A stretch of DNA of 64,000 bases from Bifidobacterium minimum (GTDB lineage Bacteria; Actinomycetota; Actinomycetes; Actinomycetales; Bifidobacteriaceae): positions 124,001 to 188,000 of the forward strand of contig NZ_JGZD01000009.1 in assembly GCF_000741645.1 (NCBI RefSeq), read 5' to 3'. Positions 47,497-56,666 of this stretch are shown here, in pieces. Position 1 is the stretch's first letter; every line of letters starts with the position of its first letter. The position numbers were made by a program, and so were the translations under genes. Below the pieces are notes generated by a model, which did not search any database, was not told where the DNA came from, and was given only the letters and a program-made list of their open reading frames with translations.

Positions 47497-47561
47497 TTCG
47501 ATCTCGCTGTAGTTCGATTTCGCCTTAGTCCGATCTTGCTTTAGCCCGAGTCTCGCCTCAG
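47497..47561. repeat. 16-nt degenerate tandem repeat between ribF and radA
   Basis: Four units, each like TTCGATCTCGCTGTAG, run at 47497-47512, 47513-47528, 47529-47544 and 47545-47561. The last overlaps the radA stop codon. The two genes converge here. No hairpin is obvious. Confidence 0.75.
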
Positions 47562-48955
47562 TCCAATCCCAGAGCACTAAGCGCCTCGGCAAGCGTCGAC
47601 ACCTCGATGACGTTCATGTCCGCGGGTATCCGCGTGTCCGACGAGCTCGAACGGTGACGGGGAACCACGGCCGTCGTGAATCCCAGTCGTGCCGCCTCGG
47701 ACAGGCGATGCGTCAGCCGCGGCACCGGTCTGACCTGTCCGGTCAGGGATATCTCGCCCATGGCGCACGTGGTCCTATCAAGGGCCCGCTCCCGCACGGT
47801 GCTTGCCAGCGCCGCGACGATGGCGAGATCGCACGCGGGCTCCTTGGCGGATCCCCCCGCGATGGTCGACACGTACAGGTCACGGTCGAGAAGGTTGATC
47901 CGTCCATGGCGGTAGAGGACGGCGGTGAGCATCGCGATGCGGTTCGGGTCGACGCCGTTGGTCGCCCGGCGAGGGGTGGGAAGCACCGACGCGGTCACGA
48001 GGGCCTGTATCTCGATGGGAAGGCTACGGTGGCCGTCGATGGTGAACGTCACGCATGTGCCATCCGTGGGGACGTCGGAGGGTGACAGGAACAATCCCGT
48101 CGGATCCGAGACCTCGGCGATGCCGTCGCCCACCATGTCGAAGCATCCCACCTCATCGGTGGGGCCGAAACGGTTCTTCACGGCCCTGAGCAGGCGCAGC
48201 GCCGTCTGGGACTCACCTTCGAACTGGCATACGACGTCCACCAGATGCTCCAGCGTGCGCGGCCCGGCCACGGAACCGTCCTTGGTCACGTGTCCGACCA
48301 GCAGAAGCGGGCAGTCGAGCGACTTTGCCGTCTCGACCAGCATGCTCGTCACGGCCCTCACCTGCGCCGATCCTCCGGGGACTCCATCGACGTCTGACGA
48401 GGAGATCGTCTGGACGGAGTCGATAATCGCCAATGAAGGACGGATGGACGACATGGCTGCTACCGCGTCGGACGCGTCCGTCGTGGACGACAGAAGGAGG
48501 TTGGGCGTCACCGCGTCGACGCGGGATGCCCTCATGCGCACCTGGGCCAAGGACTCCTCGCCGGAGACGTACAGGACCGTGGAGTTCGGTTGCGCTCTGG
48601 ACACCGATGCCGCGGTCTCCAGAAGGAGCGTCGATTTGCCGATTCCCGGTTCCCCCGCGACAAGCACCACGGAACCGGGTACGAGCCCTCCGCCGAGAAC
48701 CCTGTCGAACTCATGGAACCCCGTGGGGATCCGATGCGACTGGTGGAGATCGACATCGGTGACAGGGGTCGGCTGCGGCCTGTCGTGGGACGTCGCCGAC
48801 GCTCGTGATGCGCCACGGCGGCGTCCGTTGGAGGCGATGGCGGGCTCATGGAACTCGGTTACCGTTCCCCATTGCCCGCATTCCGGGCATCGGCCGTACC
48901 ATTTGGGCCCGCTCCACCCGCACTCGGAGCAGAGGAATTGCGTCGTTGTCGCCAT
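47558..48955 (-). CDS. radA: DNA repair protein RadA (Sms)
   Basis: 465 residues; branch-migration helicase of recombination. The N-terminal zinc finger uses C9, C12, C23 and C26. Walker A GEPGIGKST lies near residue 103, the RadA-specific KNRFG near residue 262, and a Lon-protease-like domain ends the protein. The ATG at 48955 starts directly before the conserved TTQFLCSECGWSGPKWYGRCPECGQWG, here cited in part. A longer frame to 49000 is not conserved. It is convergent with ribF. Confidence 0.95.
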   Translation of the reverse strand: MATTTQFLCSECGWSGPKWYGRCPECGQWGTVTEFHEPAIASNGRRRGASRASATSHDRPQPTPVTDVDLHQSHRIPTGFHEFDRVLGGGLVPGSVVLVAGEPGIGKSTLLLETAASVSRAQPNSTVLYVSGEESLAQVRMRASRVDAVTPNLLLSSTTDASDAVAAMSSIRPSLAIIDSVQTISSSDVDGVPGGSAQVRAVTSMLVETAKSLDCPLLLVGHVTKDGSVAGPRTLEHLVDVVCQFEGESQTALRLLRAVKNRFGPTDEVGCFDMVGDGIAEVSDPTGLFLSPSDVPTDGTCVTFTIDGHRSLPIEIQALVTASVLPTPRRATNGVDPNRIAMLTAVLYRHGRINLLDRDLYVSTIAGGSAKEPACDLAIVAALASTVRERALDRTTCAMGEISLTGQVRPVPRLTHRLSEAARLGFTTAVVPRHRSSSSDTRIPADMNVIEVSTLAEALSALGLD

Positions 48956-49065
48956 AGCATCCGACGCTAGACGTTTTTGGCGACAAGCGCATCGGGGCAT
49001 GATCGTTGTGGAGGGATGAGGCCGAGTCGGGTCCAGCGCACGTCAGGTCAGGTGATCGTGCAAGA

Positions 49066-49709
49066 ATGACAACCATGTCGAGCACTCGTGTATCCTCCTC
49101 CCATACCAAGCTGACGATCGTCGTCGCGTCGGCGGCGCTGGTCGTCGTTCTGGCGGTGTTGTCCGCGTTCGTCTGGCCGGGATGGGCGTTGGGAAGATCG
49201 GACTCCGATCAGACTGTGGCCACGTCGGCGGCCTCGTCGTCCGGCGGTACAAGCGCGTCGGCGGAGCCACTACCCCCACGATCTCCCCGTCGGCGTTGCC
49301 CGCCGACTCCACTACCCTGCTCAAGGCCATGCCTGAGAGCGTCCTGAACTTCGCCCGGACCGAGGCGTCGCCCAGCGCCAGCTGGACGTCCTCGTCGCCG
49401 CTGGAGGAATACACGCTGACGTATTCCACGGGCAAGGAAGCGCAGAACGTCACCATGATCGTTGCGCAGTGGACCACTTCCGATTCCGCCAAGACCCAGT
49501 ACGACGCGCTTGTCTCGGCCCAGAAGGGCACGGACATCGCCACGGGCACGATCAAGGTGTCGGGATCGGCCACGGGGAGCTATGTCGTGCGTGAGGATGC
49601 GTCCGACTCGCAGCAGGCCGTGGCCATATGGCAGAATGACACCGCCGTTTTCCAGGTGTCGGGGCCTCGCAGCTCGGTTCTGCGGTTCTATCAGAAGTTC
49701 CCGCTGTGA
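49066..49709 (+). pseudogene. Signal-anchored/secreted hypothetical protein with one-base frameshift
   Basis: The first frame codes a hydrophobic signal or membrane anchor (LTIVVASAALVVVLAVLSAFVWPGWA, here cited in part) followed by a Ser/Thr/Ala-rich linker. The frame breaks at about 49255-49275 and resumes in another frame (TTPTISPSALPADSTTLLKAMPESVL) with a compact 140-residue domain to 49709. The span is 644 nt, one short of a multiple of three. I do not recognise the extracellular domain; it carries no cysteines or catalytic motif. The start could be the ATG at 49066 or 49075. Assembly error or real mutation are both open. Confidence 0.65.
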
Positions 49710-49841
49710 TGCTTCTTCGTGCAGTGGCTTCCTTCGAGCGGCCTCTTCTCGCACGCCATGGGGAACGCCATGCGCGCTAGTCGCCACGCGCGTGTATTAT
49801 TGGGCAAGTTGCAGTCTTTCGAATAGGAATGGAGGCTTCCG

Positions 49842-49931
49842 ATGGGTTCGGTCATCAAGAAGCGTCGCAAGCGTATGAGCAAAAAGAAGCATCGCAAATT
49901 GCTGCGCAAAACTCGTCATCAGCGCAAGTAG
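49842..49931 (+). CDS. Small basic ribosomal protein, bS22 / AURKAIP1-COX24 type
   Basis: A 29-residue protein beginning MGSVIKKRRKRMSKKKHRKL and ending LLRKTRHQRK. About 60 percent of its residues are Lys or Arg. This is the actinobacterial small-subunit protein bS22 family (homologous to the mitochondrial AURKAIP1/COX24 motif), which binds the 30S decoding region. GGAATGGAGG precedes the ATG, and a -10-like TATTAT lies at about 49794. A strong terminator follows 70 nt after the stop. Confidence 0.9.
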   Translation: MGSVIKKRRKRMSKKKHRKLLRKTRHQRK

Positions 49932-50001
49932 TGACGAGCGGCTCATAGCATGGATGGGGCGCCAGCCTTCAGTGATGTTATGACGCGCTGATTATGGTGT
50001 C

Positions 50002-50049
50002 CCGGGGCTCTCCAAGGCAATCGTCGTGGAGAGCCCCGGTGTTTTTTTA
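50002..50049 (+). terminator. Rho-independent terminator after bS22 gene
   Basis: CCGGGGCTCTCC (50002-50013) pairs perfectly with GGAGAGCCCCGG (50028-50039), and TGTTTTTTT follows. A textbook intrinsic terminator. Confidence 0.88.
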
Positions 50050-50344
50050 CTTCGGTGTCTTTATATGACAAGGGTGTTTTATATACAAGCGGAGTCACAC
50101 ATATAGATGGAGTCCCTTCTTGCCTATCGGTCGGTGTCGCGGCATCGGTCGGTGTTGCCGCGGTGATCGGAGGCTCAGACATCGATCGGAGGCCCGGACC
50201 GGAGATCTTCCGCTTTCTCCCCATGATTTCTGATATGGAAACCGATCTCTGACATGGAAACCGCGCGACGTGGAAACCATGCGACACGGAAGCCGCAAGA
50301 CGCGAGGATGGCGGAGCACAGGGCCCGCCACCCCCACGCACAGT
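50050..50344. repeat. Non-coding gap with degenerate tandem repeats downstream of rpiA
   Basis: No gene is seen. ATCGGTCGGTGT is repeated at about 50129 and 50144. Around 50231-50300 four imperfect units of 16-18 nt share the core GACRTGGAAACCG. The left part (50050-50105) is AT-rich. rpiA ends at the right border on the minus strand, so this is intergenic between convergent genes. Confidence 0.6.
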
Positions 50345-51049
50345 TCAGTGCTTCTTGAAGGGATTGACCAATGTACGAGGCCCCTGCGGATCCCCGACGA
50401 TGACCTTGTCGACCATATTGAGGAACAGCCCGTGCTCGACGACGCCGACGGTGGTGATAAGGTCCTGGGCGAGTTCCTCGGGCTTGTCGATGCGTCCCAG
50501 ATGAAGGTCGACCACGTAGTTGTTCTCGTCCGTGCGCACCTCCTTGCCCGCGGCGTCCTTGCGGAGAACGGGATGGTATCCGCGGTCCTCGAATCGTTTG
50601 ATCACATGCCCGGCTCCGAAGGGAATGACCTCCACGGGAAGCGGGAACCGGCCGATGGTGTCGACGACCTTTGACTCATCGACGATCCATACGACCCGGT
50701 CGGAGTTCGTTGCCACGATCTTCTCCCACAGGAGCGCCGCGCCGCCTCCCTTGATGCCGTTGAAGTTGCCGTCCACCTCATCTGCTCCATCGATGGTCAC
50801 GTCGATGTGGTCGACGTCGTCGATGTCGACGATGCGTATTCCGTAGCTCTCCGCCTGCTCCTGTGTGCGACGCGAGGTCGTCACGCCGGTGAAGGAGAGT
50901 CCCTCGTCCGTCACGCGACGTCCCAGCTCATCGACGAGAAAGCGGACGGTCGATCCGGTCCCCAATCCCGCGACCATACCGTTGGTAACGAGTGACGCGG
51001 CCTCGATGCCTGCCGCTTTCTTCAGCGCGTCCTGCTGTGCCTTATCCAT
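50345..51049 (-). CDS. rpiA: Ribose-5-phosphate isomerase A
   Basis: 234 residues; interconverts ribose-5-P and ribulose-5-P, supplying the bifid shunt and nucleotide synthesis. Visible motifs: GLGTGSTVRFLVDELGRRV near residue 30, DGADEVD with catalytic acids near residue 85, and IKGGGAALLWEKIVA. The start is the second of two adjacent ATGs (51049 or 51052), with AGGAG just upstream. It ends with LVNPFKKH. A terminator for rpiA is not obvious. Confidence 0.95.
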   Translation of the reverse strand: MDKAQQDALKKAAGIEAASLVTNGMVAGLGTGSTVRFLVDELGRRVTDEGLSFTGVTTSRRTQEQAESYGIRIVDIDDVDHIDVTIDGADEVDGNFNGIKGGGAALLWEKIVATNSDRVVWIVDESKVVDTIGRFPLPVEVIPFGAGHVIKRFEDRGYHPVLRKDAAGKEVRTDENNYVVDLHLGRIDKPEELAQDLITTVGVVEHGLFLNMVDKVIVGDPQGPRTLVNPFKKH

Positions 51050-51168
51050 CATTCTCCTGTCGGTTGAGTGTGTCTATGTCCCGCATTCCATGGTGCGTGT
51101 CCGGGGCCGGAATCCATCGCTCCGTCCCCGTCGGGCAGAACCATTCTATGGTGGGGGGAGGGCAGTGG

Positions 51169-52215
51169 CTATGAGCGTCCGTCGGACATGGTGAAGGGCA
51201 TGTTGTCGACTGTCATGGATCCGTCGCCGTTGACCAGCGCGTCTATGTGGATCACGCCATGGATGCGGCGGGGACGTCCGTCGAAACTGGGGCTGCTTGC
51301 GGGGGGCGGCGAGAACCGGAGCGTGCCGGACACCGTCAACGATGCGCCGGTCGCGGACCGTCCGTCAGCGGCGACCGGCGCCTGCGTCGTCCGTGTGGCA
51401 GGGGGTTCGATGGGCGGTTCCTCGCTGCCCGTGCGGGAGCCGTCTCGCAGGTGATCGGCGCCGTCGTCATGCGTCGCCGGCGATGACGCTGGTATCGGAT
51501 CCCCTGCAGAATCGGCATCAGCGGCGTCCCTGTTGGTGGCGGAGGACGTTCCCTCCGTCCGCCCCTCCACCTGTTTCCGCGTCCCGTCCCGCGGATCATC
51601 CTTGCCGATGCGCCCGCGATGATAGTCCCGATCGTCTATGGCCCCATCGAGAAGGAGCCGGGCGTCCGGGGGAACCGTCAGTCCGGTGGCGTAATCCGAG
51701 GCGAGCAATGATTGCCATCCCTCCTTCGGAAGATATCCGTCTCGGGATCCGTCGCGGCAGGAGGAGGCATAGTCGCGGGCCAGATCATCGACCATCTCGT
51801 TTCCGGCATTGCCGGCGTGGCCCTTCACCCACACGAAGCTCACCTTTCCGGGTCGCGAATGGAGCTCGGCGTCGATCGCCTTGATCAGCGCGTCGTTCTT
51901 GACCGGTTTCCCCTGTTTGTTGCGCCATCCGTTGCGCTTCCACCCGCGCACCCACGTGGTCGAGCAGTTGATCGCATACTGGGAGTCGGTTTCGATGACA
52001 AGTGGCTCGTCACCGTGATGGGACCGCAGGGCCTCGAGAACGGCGCAGAGCTCGCCGATCTGATTGGTTCCGTTGGTGGCGCCTCCGGCGTCATGATCAT
52101 GGGGATGGTCGTGCCCTTTCTCCCCCTGCGGATGAGGATGGTCGGCCCATGCCCATCCCATCGGTCCATGGGGATTTGCCAGGGCGGATCCGTCTGTTGA
52201 CACGGTGATTGTCAC
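51169..52215 (-). CDS. rnhA: Ribonuclease HI with long C-terminal extension
   Basis: RNase HI cleaves RNA in RNA-DNA hybrids. Counting from the ATG at 52233, the catalytic acids fall at D14 (STDGSA), E61 (GELCAVLEAL), D83 (ETDSQYAIN) and in the final VDDLA. A His/Asp-rich loop (HPHPQGEKGHDHPHDHD) sits between the first two. After the RNase H fold, about residue 150, some 200 residues remain that are hydrophilic and low in complexity (Asp/Ala/Thr/Arg-rich). The GTG at 52215 is preferred because AAGGAG lies just before it; the ATG at 52233 adds six residues. Confidence 0.85.
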   Translation of the reverse strand: MTITVSTDGSALANPHGPMGWAWADHPHPQGEKGHDHPHDHDAGGATNGTNQIGELCAVLEALRSHHGDEPLVIETDSQYAINCSTTWVRGWKRNGWRNKQGKPVKNDALIKAIDAELHSRPGKVSFVWVKGHAGNAGNEMVDDLARDYASSCRDGSRDGYLPKEGWQSLLASDYATGLTVPPDARLLLDGAIDDRDYHRGRIGKDDPRDGTRKQVEGRTEGTSSATNRDAADADSAGDPIPASSPATHDDGADHLRDGSRTGSEEPPIEPPATRTTQAPVAADGRSATGASLTVSGTLRFSPPPASSPSFDGRPRRIHGVIHIDALVNGDGSMTVDNMPFTMSDGRS

Positions 52216-52233
52216 GGGTCTCCTTTTCTTCAT

Positions 52234-52553
52234 AGGCTTCTTCGGCCTGATATCCGGTTGGGGCGCCTATGCTGGCGGTGGCGGTGGCGGTGGCGGTGGC
52301 GGTGGCCGGAGGACTCCTCGATGGCGGCGTTACCGGACGGGTTGGATCGGCTGGATCGGTTGGATCGGCTGGATCGGCTGGATGTTCGAATCGGCCGGAT
52401 CGTCGGAATCAGCCGAATGAATCGAATGGAATCGTCCCATTGCCCGCGAACGCGTGATGCCGTCGGCAAGCATCAACTCCCGACGGCATCCGTTCCCGAA
52501 TCGGCCGCGTCTCGTCATGCCATAACCGTTACGGCGTGACGAGACCGGTTCGC
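52234..52553. repeat. Intergenic microsatellites between rnhA and pgm
   Basis: Within this 320-nt gap, TGGCGG is repeated nearly six times (52273-52306), and a 9-nt unit YTGGATCGG about four and a half times (52342-52383). Frames read through them give only repetitive peptides. A hairpin GATGCCGTCGG / CCGACGGCATC (52456-52466 with 52480-52490) could terminate pgm transcription on the minus strand. No gene is supported. Confidence 0.75.
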
Positions 52554-54230
52554 TCAGCCCTCAAGGGCCTTGTCCACCACATCGGTCGCCTCGTCGAGGA
52601 CCTTGTCCAAGGCGTCGGGCGAGACGAACGACTCCGCGTAGACCTTATAGATGTTCTCGGTTCCCGAGGGGCGTGCGGCGAACCAGTTGTTCGCGGTCGT
52701 GACCTTGATCCCTCCGATGGCGGCGCCGTTCCCGGGGGCCGTGGTCAGCTTCGCGGTGATCTCCTCTCCCGCCAGCCGGGTCGCGGTGACGTCGTCGCCG
52801 GTGAGATGAGCGAACTTCTGCTTCTGCTCCAGCGTCGTGGGGGTGTCGATGCGTCGATACCAGCTTTCGCCGAAACGTGACACCTGATCCTGATGAAGCT
52901 GCGCGGGATTCTTCCCCGTGCGCGCGGTGATCTCGGCAGCCAACAGGTCGGGGATGAGCCCGTCCTTGTCGGTCGTCCACACGCGGCCGTCCTTTCGCAG
53001 GAAGCTCATCCCGGAGCTCTCCTCGCCGCCGAAGGCGACCTCCCCGGAGAACAGCGGGTCGACGAACCACTTGAATCCGACGGGGACCTCGACGAGGCGG
53101 GCGCCGATGGACGTCGCCACCCGGTCGATGAGGCTGGAGGAGACCAGCGTCTTGCCGATGCCGGCGTTCTCCGGCCAGCCGGGACGGTTGCCGCCGAAGA
53201 GGTACTCCACACACACGGCGATGTAGTGGTTGGGGTTCATCACGCCCCAGTCGGGGCAGACGATGCCATGGCGGTCGGCGTCGGGGTCGGTGCCGCCGAC
53301 GAGGTCGTACTTCTTCCAGGCGCCGTTGTTGAGGGAGTCCACGAGGCCCTTCATGGCATAGGGGGAGCTGGGGTCCATGCGGATCTTGCCGTCATGGTCG
53401 ATGGTCATGAAGCTCCAGGTCGGGTCGACCTGGGGACGCACGACGTCGATGCTCAGGCCGTACTTCTCGTTCATCAGCGGCCAGTAGTTGACGGAGGCGC
53501 CGCCCAGGGGGTCGATGCCCAGCCGCACGCCGGAGGAGCGGATGACGTCGAAGTCGATGACGTTGGACAGATCGTCCACGTAGTGCTCGCGATAGTCGAA
53601 GCGCTCCACCAGATCGGAGGCGATGGCCTGCTCGTAGGGTGTCCGCTTGACCGATTTGTATGATCCCAGAAGCTCGTTGGCTCTCGCCGCTATGGCGTTC
53701 GTGGCCTCGGCGGGCGCGGGGCCGCCGGTCGGCGGATCGTATTTGAAGCCGCCGTCGGTGGGTGGGTTGTGAGAGGGCGTGACGACGATGCCGTCGGCAA
53801 TATCGTTCCCCGTAAAGCGCTGCGAGCCGTCGGCGGCGCGGTTGTGAGTGAGGATGGCCTGGGACACCACGGGAGTGGGGACGACGTCGTCACGGGAGTC
53901 GATACGCACGCGCACGCCGTTGGCCACGAGGACCTCGATGGCCGTCCGCGTCGCGGGTTCCGACAGAGCATGGGTGTCGCGGCCCAGATAGAGGGGGCCG
54001 GTGACCCCGGCCTTGGCTCGGTATTCCGCGATGGCCTGTGCTATGGCGACGATGTGGGCCTCGTTGAACGAGGTCTTCAATGAGGATCCGCGGTGTCCGG
54101 ACGTGCCGAAGATGACGCGTTGCTCGGCTATGGATGGATCGGGAACGAGGTCGTAGTACTTGCCTATCACCTCGTCCACGTTGATCAGATCAGCAGGGGT
54201 GGCGGGTAGTCCCGCATTTTTAGCAACCAT
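52554..54230 (-). CDS. pgm: Phosphoglucomutase (alpha-D-glucose-phosphate specific)
   Basis: 558 residues; interconverts glucose-1-P and glucose-6-P. The phosphoserine loop is VVTPSHNPPTDGGFKYDPPTGGPA (cited), the metal loop DPDADRHG, the sugar loop GEESSGMSF and the phosphate loop RPSGTE. The start at 54230 precedes AKNAGLPATPADLINVDEVI. A CACAAT -10-like box ends 7 nt upstream, so the mRNA may be leaderless. It is divergent from the PTS gene, linking glycogen or maltose use (malQ) with glycolysis-side entry. Confidence 0.95.
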   Translation of the reverse strand: MVAKNAGLPATPADLINVDEVIGKYYDLVPDPSIAEQRVIFGTSGHRGSSLKTSFNEAHIVAIAQAIAEYRAKAGVTGPLYLGRDTHALSEPATRTAIEVLVANGVRVRIDSRDDVVPTPVVSQAILTHNRAADGSQRFTGNDIADGIVVTPSHNPPTDGGFKYDPPTGGPAPAEATNAIAARANELLGSYKSVKRTPYEQAIASDLVERFDYREHYVDDLSNVIDFDVIRSSGVRLGIDPLGGASVNYWPLMNEKYGLSIDVVRPQVDPTWSFMTIDHDGKIRMDPSSPYAMKGLVDSLNNGAWKKYDLVGGTDPDADRHGIVCPDWGVMNPNHYIAVCVEYLFGGNRPGWPENAGIGKTLVSSSLIDRVATSIGARLVEVPVGFKWFVDPLFSGEVAFGGEESSGMSFLRKDGRVWTTDKDGLIPDLLAAEITARTGKNPAQLHQDQVSRFGESWYRRIDTPTTLEQKQKFAHLTGDDVTATRLAGEEITAKLTTAPGNGAAIGGIKVTTANNWFAARPSGTENIYKVYAESFVSPDALDKVLDEATDVVDKALEG

Positions 54231-54399
54231 GCCTTTTATTGTGCCACGGAGACGCGATGAAATGTAAAGATATGTGTCATTCTGTTCGAAAAACATGGAA
54301 TAAAAGGACGGAAGGGAACGCCGGTGCGGCCTGCCGTGGGATGTCGTTTTGTGCGGAGCGCGTTCGAGGGCTATCATAAGGGACGAATAACATATTGCA

Positions 54400-54458
54400 G
54401 GGTTGCAAGTTCATCAAGGACGCAAAACCTGAGGCACGACCGTGCCTCAGGTTTTTTT
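54400..54458 (+). promoter_or_regulatory. LicT/BglG-type RAT site overlapping an intrinsic terminator
   Basis: GGGTTGCAAGTTCATC...CGCAAAACC (54400-54429) resembles the RNA antiterminator target of LicT/BglG proteins. It overlaps the left arm of a perfect terminator (AAACCTGAGGCAC / GTGCCTCAGGTTT, then a run of seven or more T). When the antiterminator protein binds, the terminator cannot form and the PTS gene is transcribed. A licT-like gene lies just downstream, so substrate induction of the PTS is predicted. Confidence 0.8.
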
Positions 54459-54519
54459 ATTGCCTTCGTGTCCGGGAAGCCCTGTGATTCCAATCAGGAT
54501 TAAGAGAAAGGGCAATGAG

Positions 54520-56625
54520 ATGGCTGATTCAACCCCTTCGCAGATCATTTCTGCGGTCGGCGGCCCACGGAACGTCAAGAGTCTGACGCACTGTGCCACC
54601 CGTCTGAGGTTCGAGCTGAACGATTCCGCCAAGGTCGACCAGCATCGGTTGGAAACGATGGACGGTGTCCTTGGGGCCGTTCCCCAGTCAGGGAACCGCT
54701 ATCAGGTAGTCATCGGCGGCGCCGTCGCCTCGATATATGACGAGATCATGGCGCTGCCGCAGATGAAGCAGATGGGATCCGCCGCCCAGGCTCCGTCCGG
54801 GGCCGGCTCCGATGATGGCATGTCCAACGCGGACGTGAAGGCGGCCGTAAGGGCCAAGGGACGCGGCCATGTCCAGTGGCTTGACTCCTTCATCGAATAC
54901 CTGTCGGACTCCTTCCGTCCCATTCTGGGGGTCCTCCTCGGAGCTTCGCTAATCATCGCGCTGGTCAACCTCCTTATATCCGTGAAGGTGATCACGGGCG
55001 ATGAGGCCAACACCAGCCTGATGTTCGTCAAAGCCATATGGAAGGGCGTCTTCTACTTCCTGCCCATCATGATCGCCTACAACGCCTCGAAGAAGCTGAG
55101 GGTGGATCCGTGGGTGGGGGCCACCATCATGGGCGCCCTCATGACACCGCAGTTCGTCAGCCTGTCCGATACGCAGAAGTGGAAGGGCGTCACGACATGC
55201 GTCGAGAACGCAACGCTGGGCACCAGCTCCTGCTCCACCACGGTGTTCGGTCTTCCCATGCAGCTGAATGACTACAGCGGGAACGTCTTCGTGCCGTTGC
55301 TGATGGCGGCGTTTCTCGCCTTGGTCTACCACGGGTTGGAGAAGATCATCCCCGACAGCGTCCAGCTGGTGTTCGTCCCCTTCCTCTCCATGATCATCGT
55401 CACCGCGCTCACGGCCTTCCTGATCGGCCCCATCGGAGTCTGGGCGGGCAATGGCATCGGCGTCGGCCTGGCCTGGATGAACTCCCATGCGCCGTTCATA
55501 TTCGCCATCCTCATCCCCATGCTCTATCCGTTCCTCGTGCCGCTGGGCCTCCACTGGCCATTGAACGCACTGATGCTCATGAACATTCAGACCCTGGGAT
55601 ATGACTTCATCCAGGGGCCCATGGGCGTGTGGAACTTCGCCTGCTTCGGCGCGACCGCCGGCGTTCTGGCGCTCTCCATCAGGGACCGTGACGAGAAGAT
55701 GCGGCAGATCTCCATCGGTGCCCTTGCGGCCGGTCTGCTGGGCGGGGTCTCCGAACCCAGCCTCTACGGCATTCATCTTCGCTACAAGCTCGTCTATCGT
55801 CGCATGCTGATCGGCTGCTTCGTGGGTGGCGTGGTCATCGCCGTCATGGGATGGCTGTTCCCCTCCGTGATCGCCTCGGGAGCCAGCGTCAAGGGCGTCA
55901 CCACCACGGCGTTCGCGTCCACCTCGCTGCTGACGATCCCCGTCTTCGACCAGATGTGGGTGTACGCCATCGCCATCGCCGTGGCGTTCTTCGTCTCGAT
56001 GATCCTCATCATCACGCTTGACTACCGCACCCCCGAGCAGAAGGCCGAGGCCCTCGCGTCGGTCGCCCAGGCGAAGTCCGGCTCGGCGGCGGCCGTTGCG
56101 GCTCCCGCAGCTTCTTCCGTGGGGGATGGCTCGGATGGTCATGCGAGTGGTTCCGACGACGGTCAGGAGTCCACGACGACGGTGGCCGCCCCTATCTCCG
56201 GCCATGTCGTCTCTCTGGACGACGCCGGTGATCCGGTGTTCGCGTCACGCGCCCTGGGGGAGGGCGTCGGAATCCGCCCCGAGTCCTCCGACGTTCTCGC
56301 TCCGGTCTCCGGAGTCCTTCAGACCGTGGCAGAGACCGGTCATGCCTTCGGCATCAAAACGGACGATGGCGTGGAGATCCTCGTCCACGTCGGAATAGAC
56401 ACCGTGAAGATGAACGGAGAGGGATTCAGCGTCAACGTGGTCAAGGGCCAACGCGTCCGCGTGGGCGACAAGCTGGCGACCGTCGACTTTGCTAAGGTGA
56501 AGGATGCGGGATACAGCACCACCACGTTGATGACCGTGCTCAACACCGCGGCGCTGGGCGGTGTCGTTCCGCGCACCGGCATCGATGTCACCGCCGGCGA
56601 TCCGGTGCTGGAGGTGACGCGCTAG
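54520..56625 (+). CDS. PTS sugar permease, EIIB-EIIC-EIIA fusion
   Basis: A 701-residue phosphotransferase permease. The EIIB domain has the phospho-Cys in SLTHCATRLRFE near residue 27. EIIC covers about residues 100-500 with ten or so membrane segments and the GGVSEPSLYG signature. EIIA at about 570-700 has the phospho-His in ILVHVGIDTVKM. The B-C-A order is shared by beta-glucoside, sucrose and some glucose permeases, so the sugar is uncertain. The RAT site upstream and the adjacent licT favour a glucose or beta-glucoside-type system. The ATG at 54520 follows AAAGGG. Confidence 0.9.
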   Translation: MADSTPSQIISAVGGPRNVKSLTHCATRLRFELNDSAKVDQHRLETMDGVLGAVPQSGNRYQVVIGGAVASIYDEIMALPQMKQMGSAAQAPSGAGSDDGMSNADVKAAVRAKGRGHVQWLDSFIEYLSDSFRPILGVLLGASLIIALVNLLISVKVITGDEANTSLMFVKAIWKGVFYFLPIMIAYNASKKLRVDPWVGATIMGALMTPQFVSLSDTQKWKGVTTCVENATLGTSSCSTTVFGLPMQLNDYSGNVFVPLLMAAFLALVYHGLEKIIPDSVQLVFVPFLSMIIVTALTAFLIGPIGVWAGNGIGVGLAWMNSHAPFIFAILIPMLYPFLVPLGLHWPLNALMLMNIQTLGYDFIQGPMGVWNFACFGATAGVLALSIRDRDEKMRQISIGALAAGLLGGVSEPSLYGIHLRYKLVYRRMLIGCFVGGVVIAVMGWLFPSVIASGASVKGVTTTAFASTSLLTIPVFDQMWVYAIAIAVAFFVSMILIITLDYRTPEQKAEALASVAQAKSGSAAAVAAPAASSVGDGSDGHASGSDDGQESTTTVAAPISGHVVSLDDAGDPVFASRALGEGVGIRPESSDVLAPVSGVLQTVAETGHAFGIKTDDGVEILVHVGIDTVKMNGEGFSVNVVKGQRVRVGDKLATVDFAKVKDAGYSTTTLMTVLNTAALGGVVPRTGIDVTAGDPVLEVTR

Positions 56626-56666
56626 CCAGGATGGTCACAGTGGTCTGAATCGGGGAAGAGGACGTC

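Noticed and set aside
52205..52420. 71-codon frame with poly-Gly and GWI repeats
   Set aside because: Created entirely by microsatellites (TGGCGG and a 9-nt unit) in the rnhA-pgm gap; it also overlaps the rnhA start.
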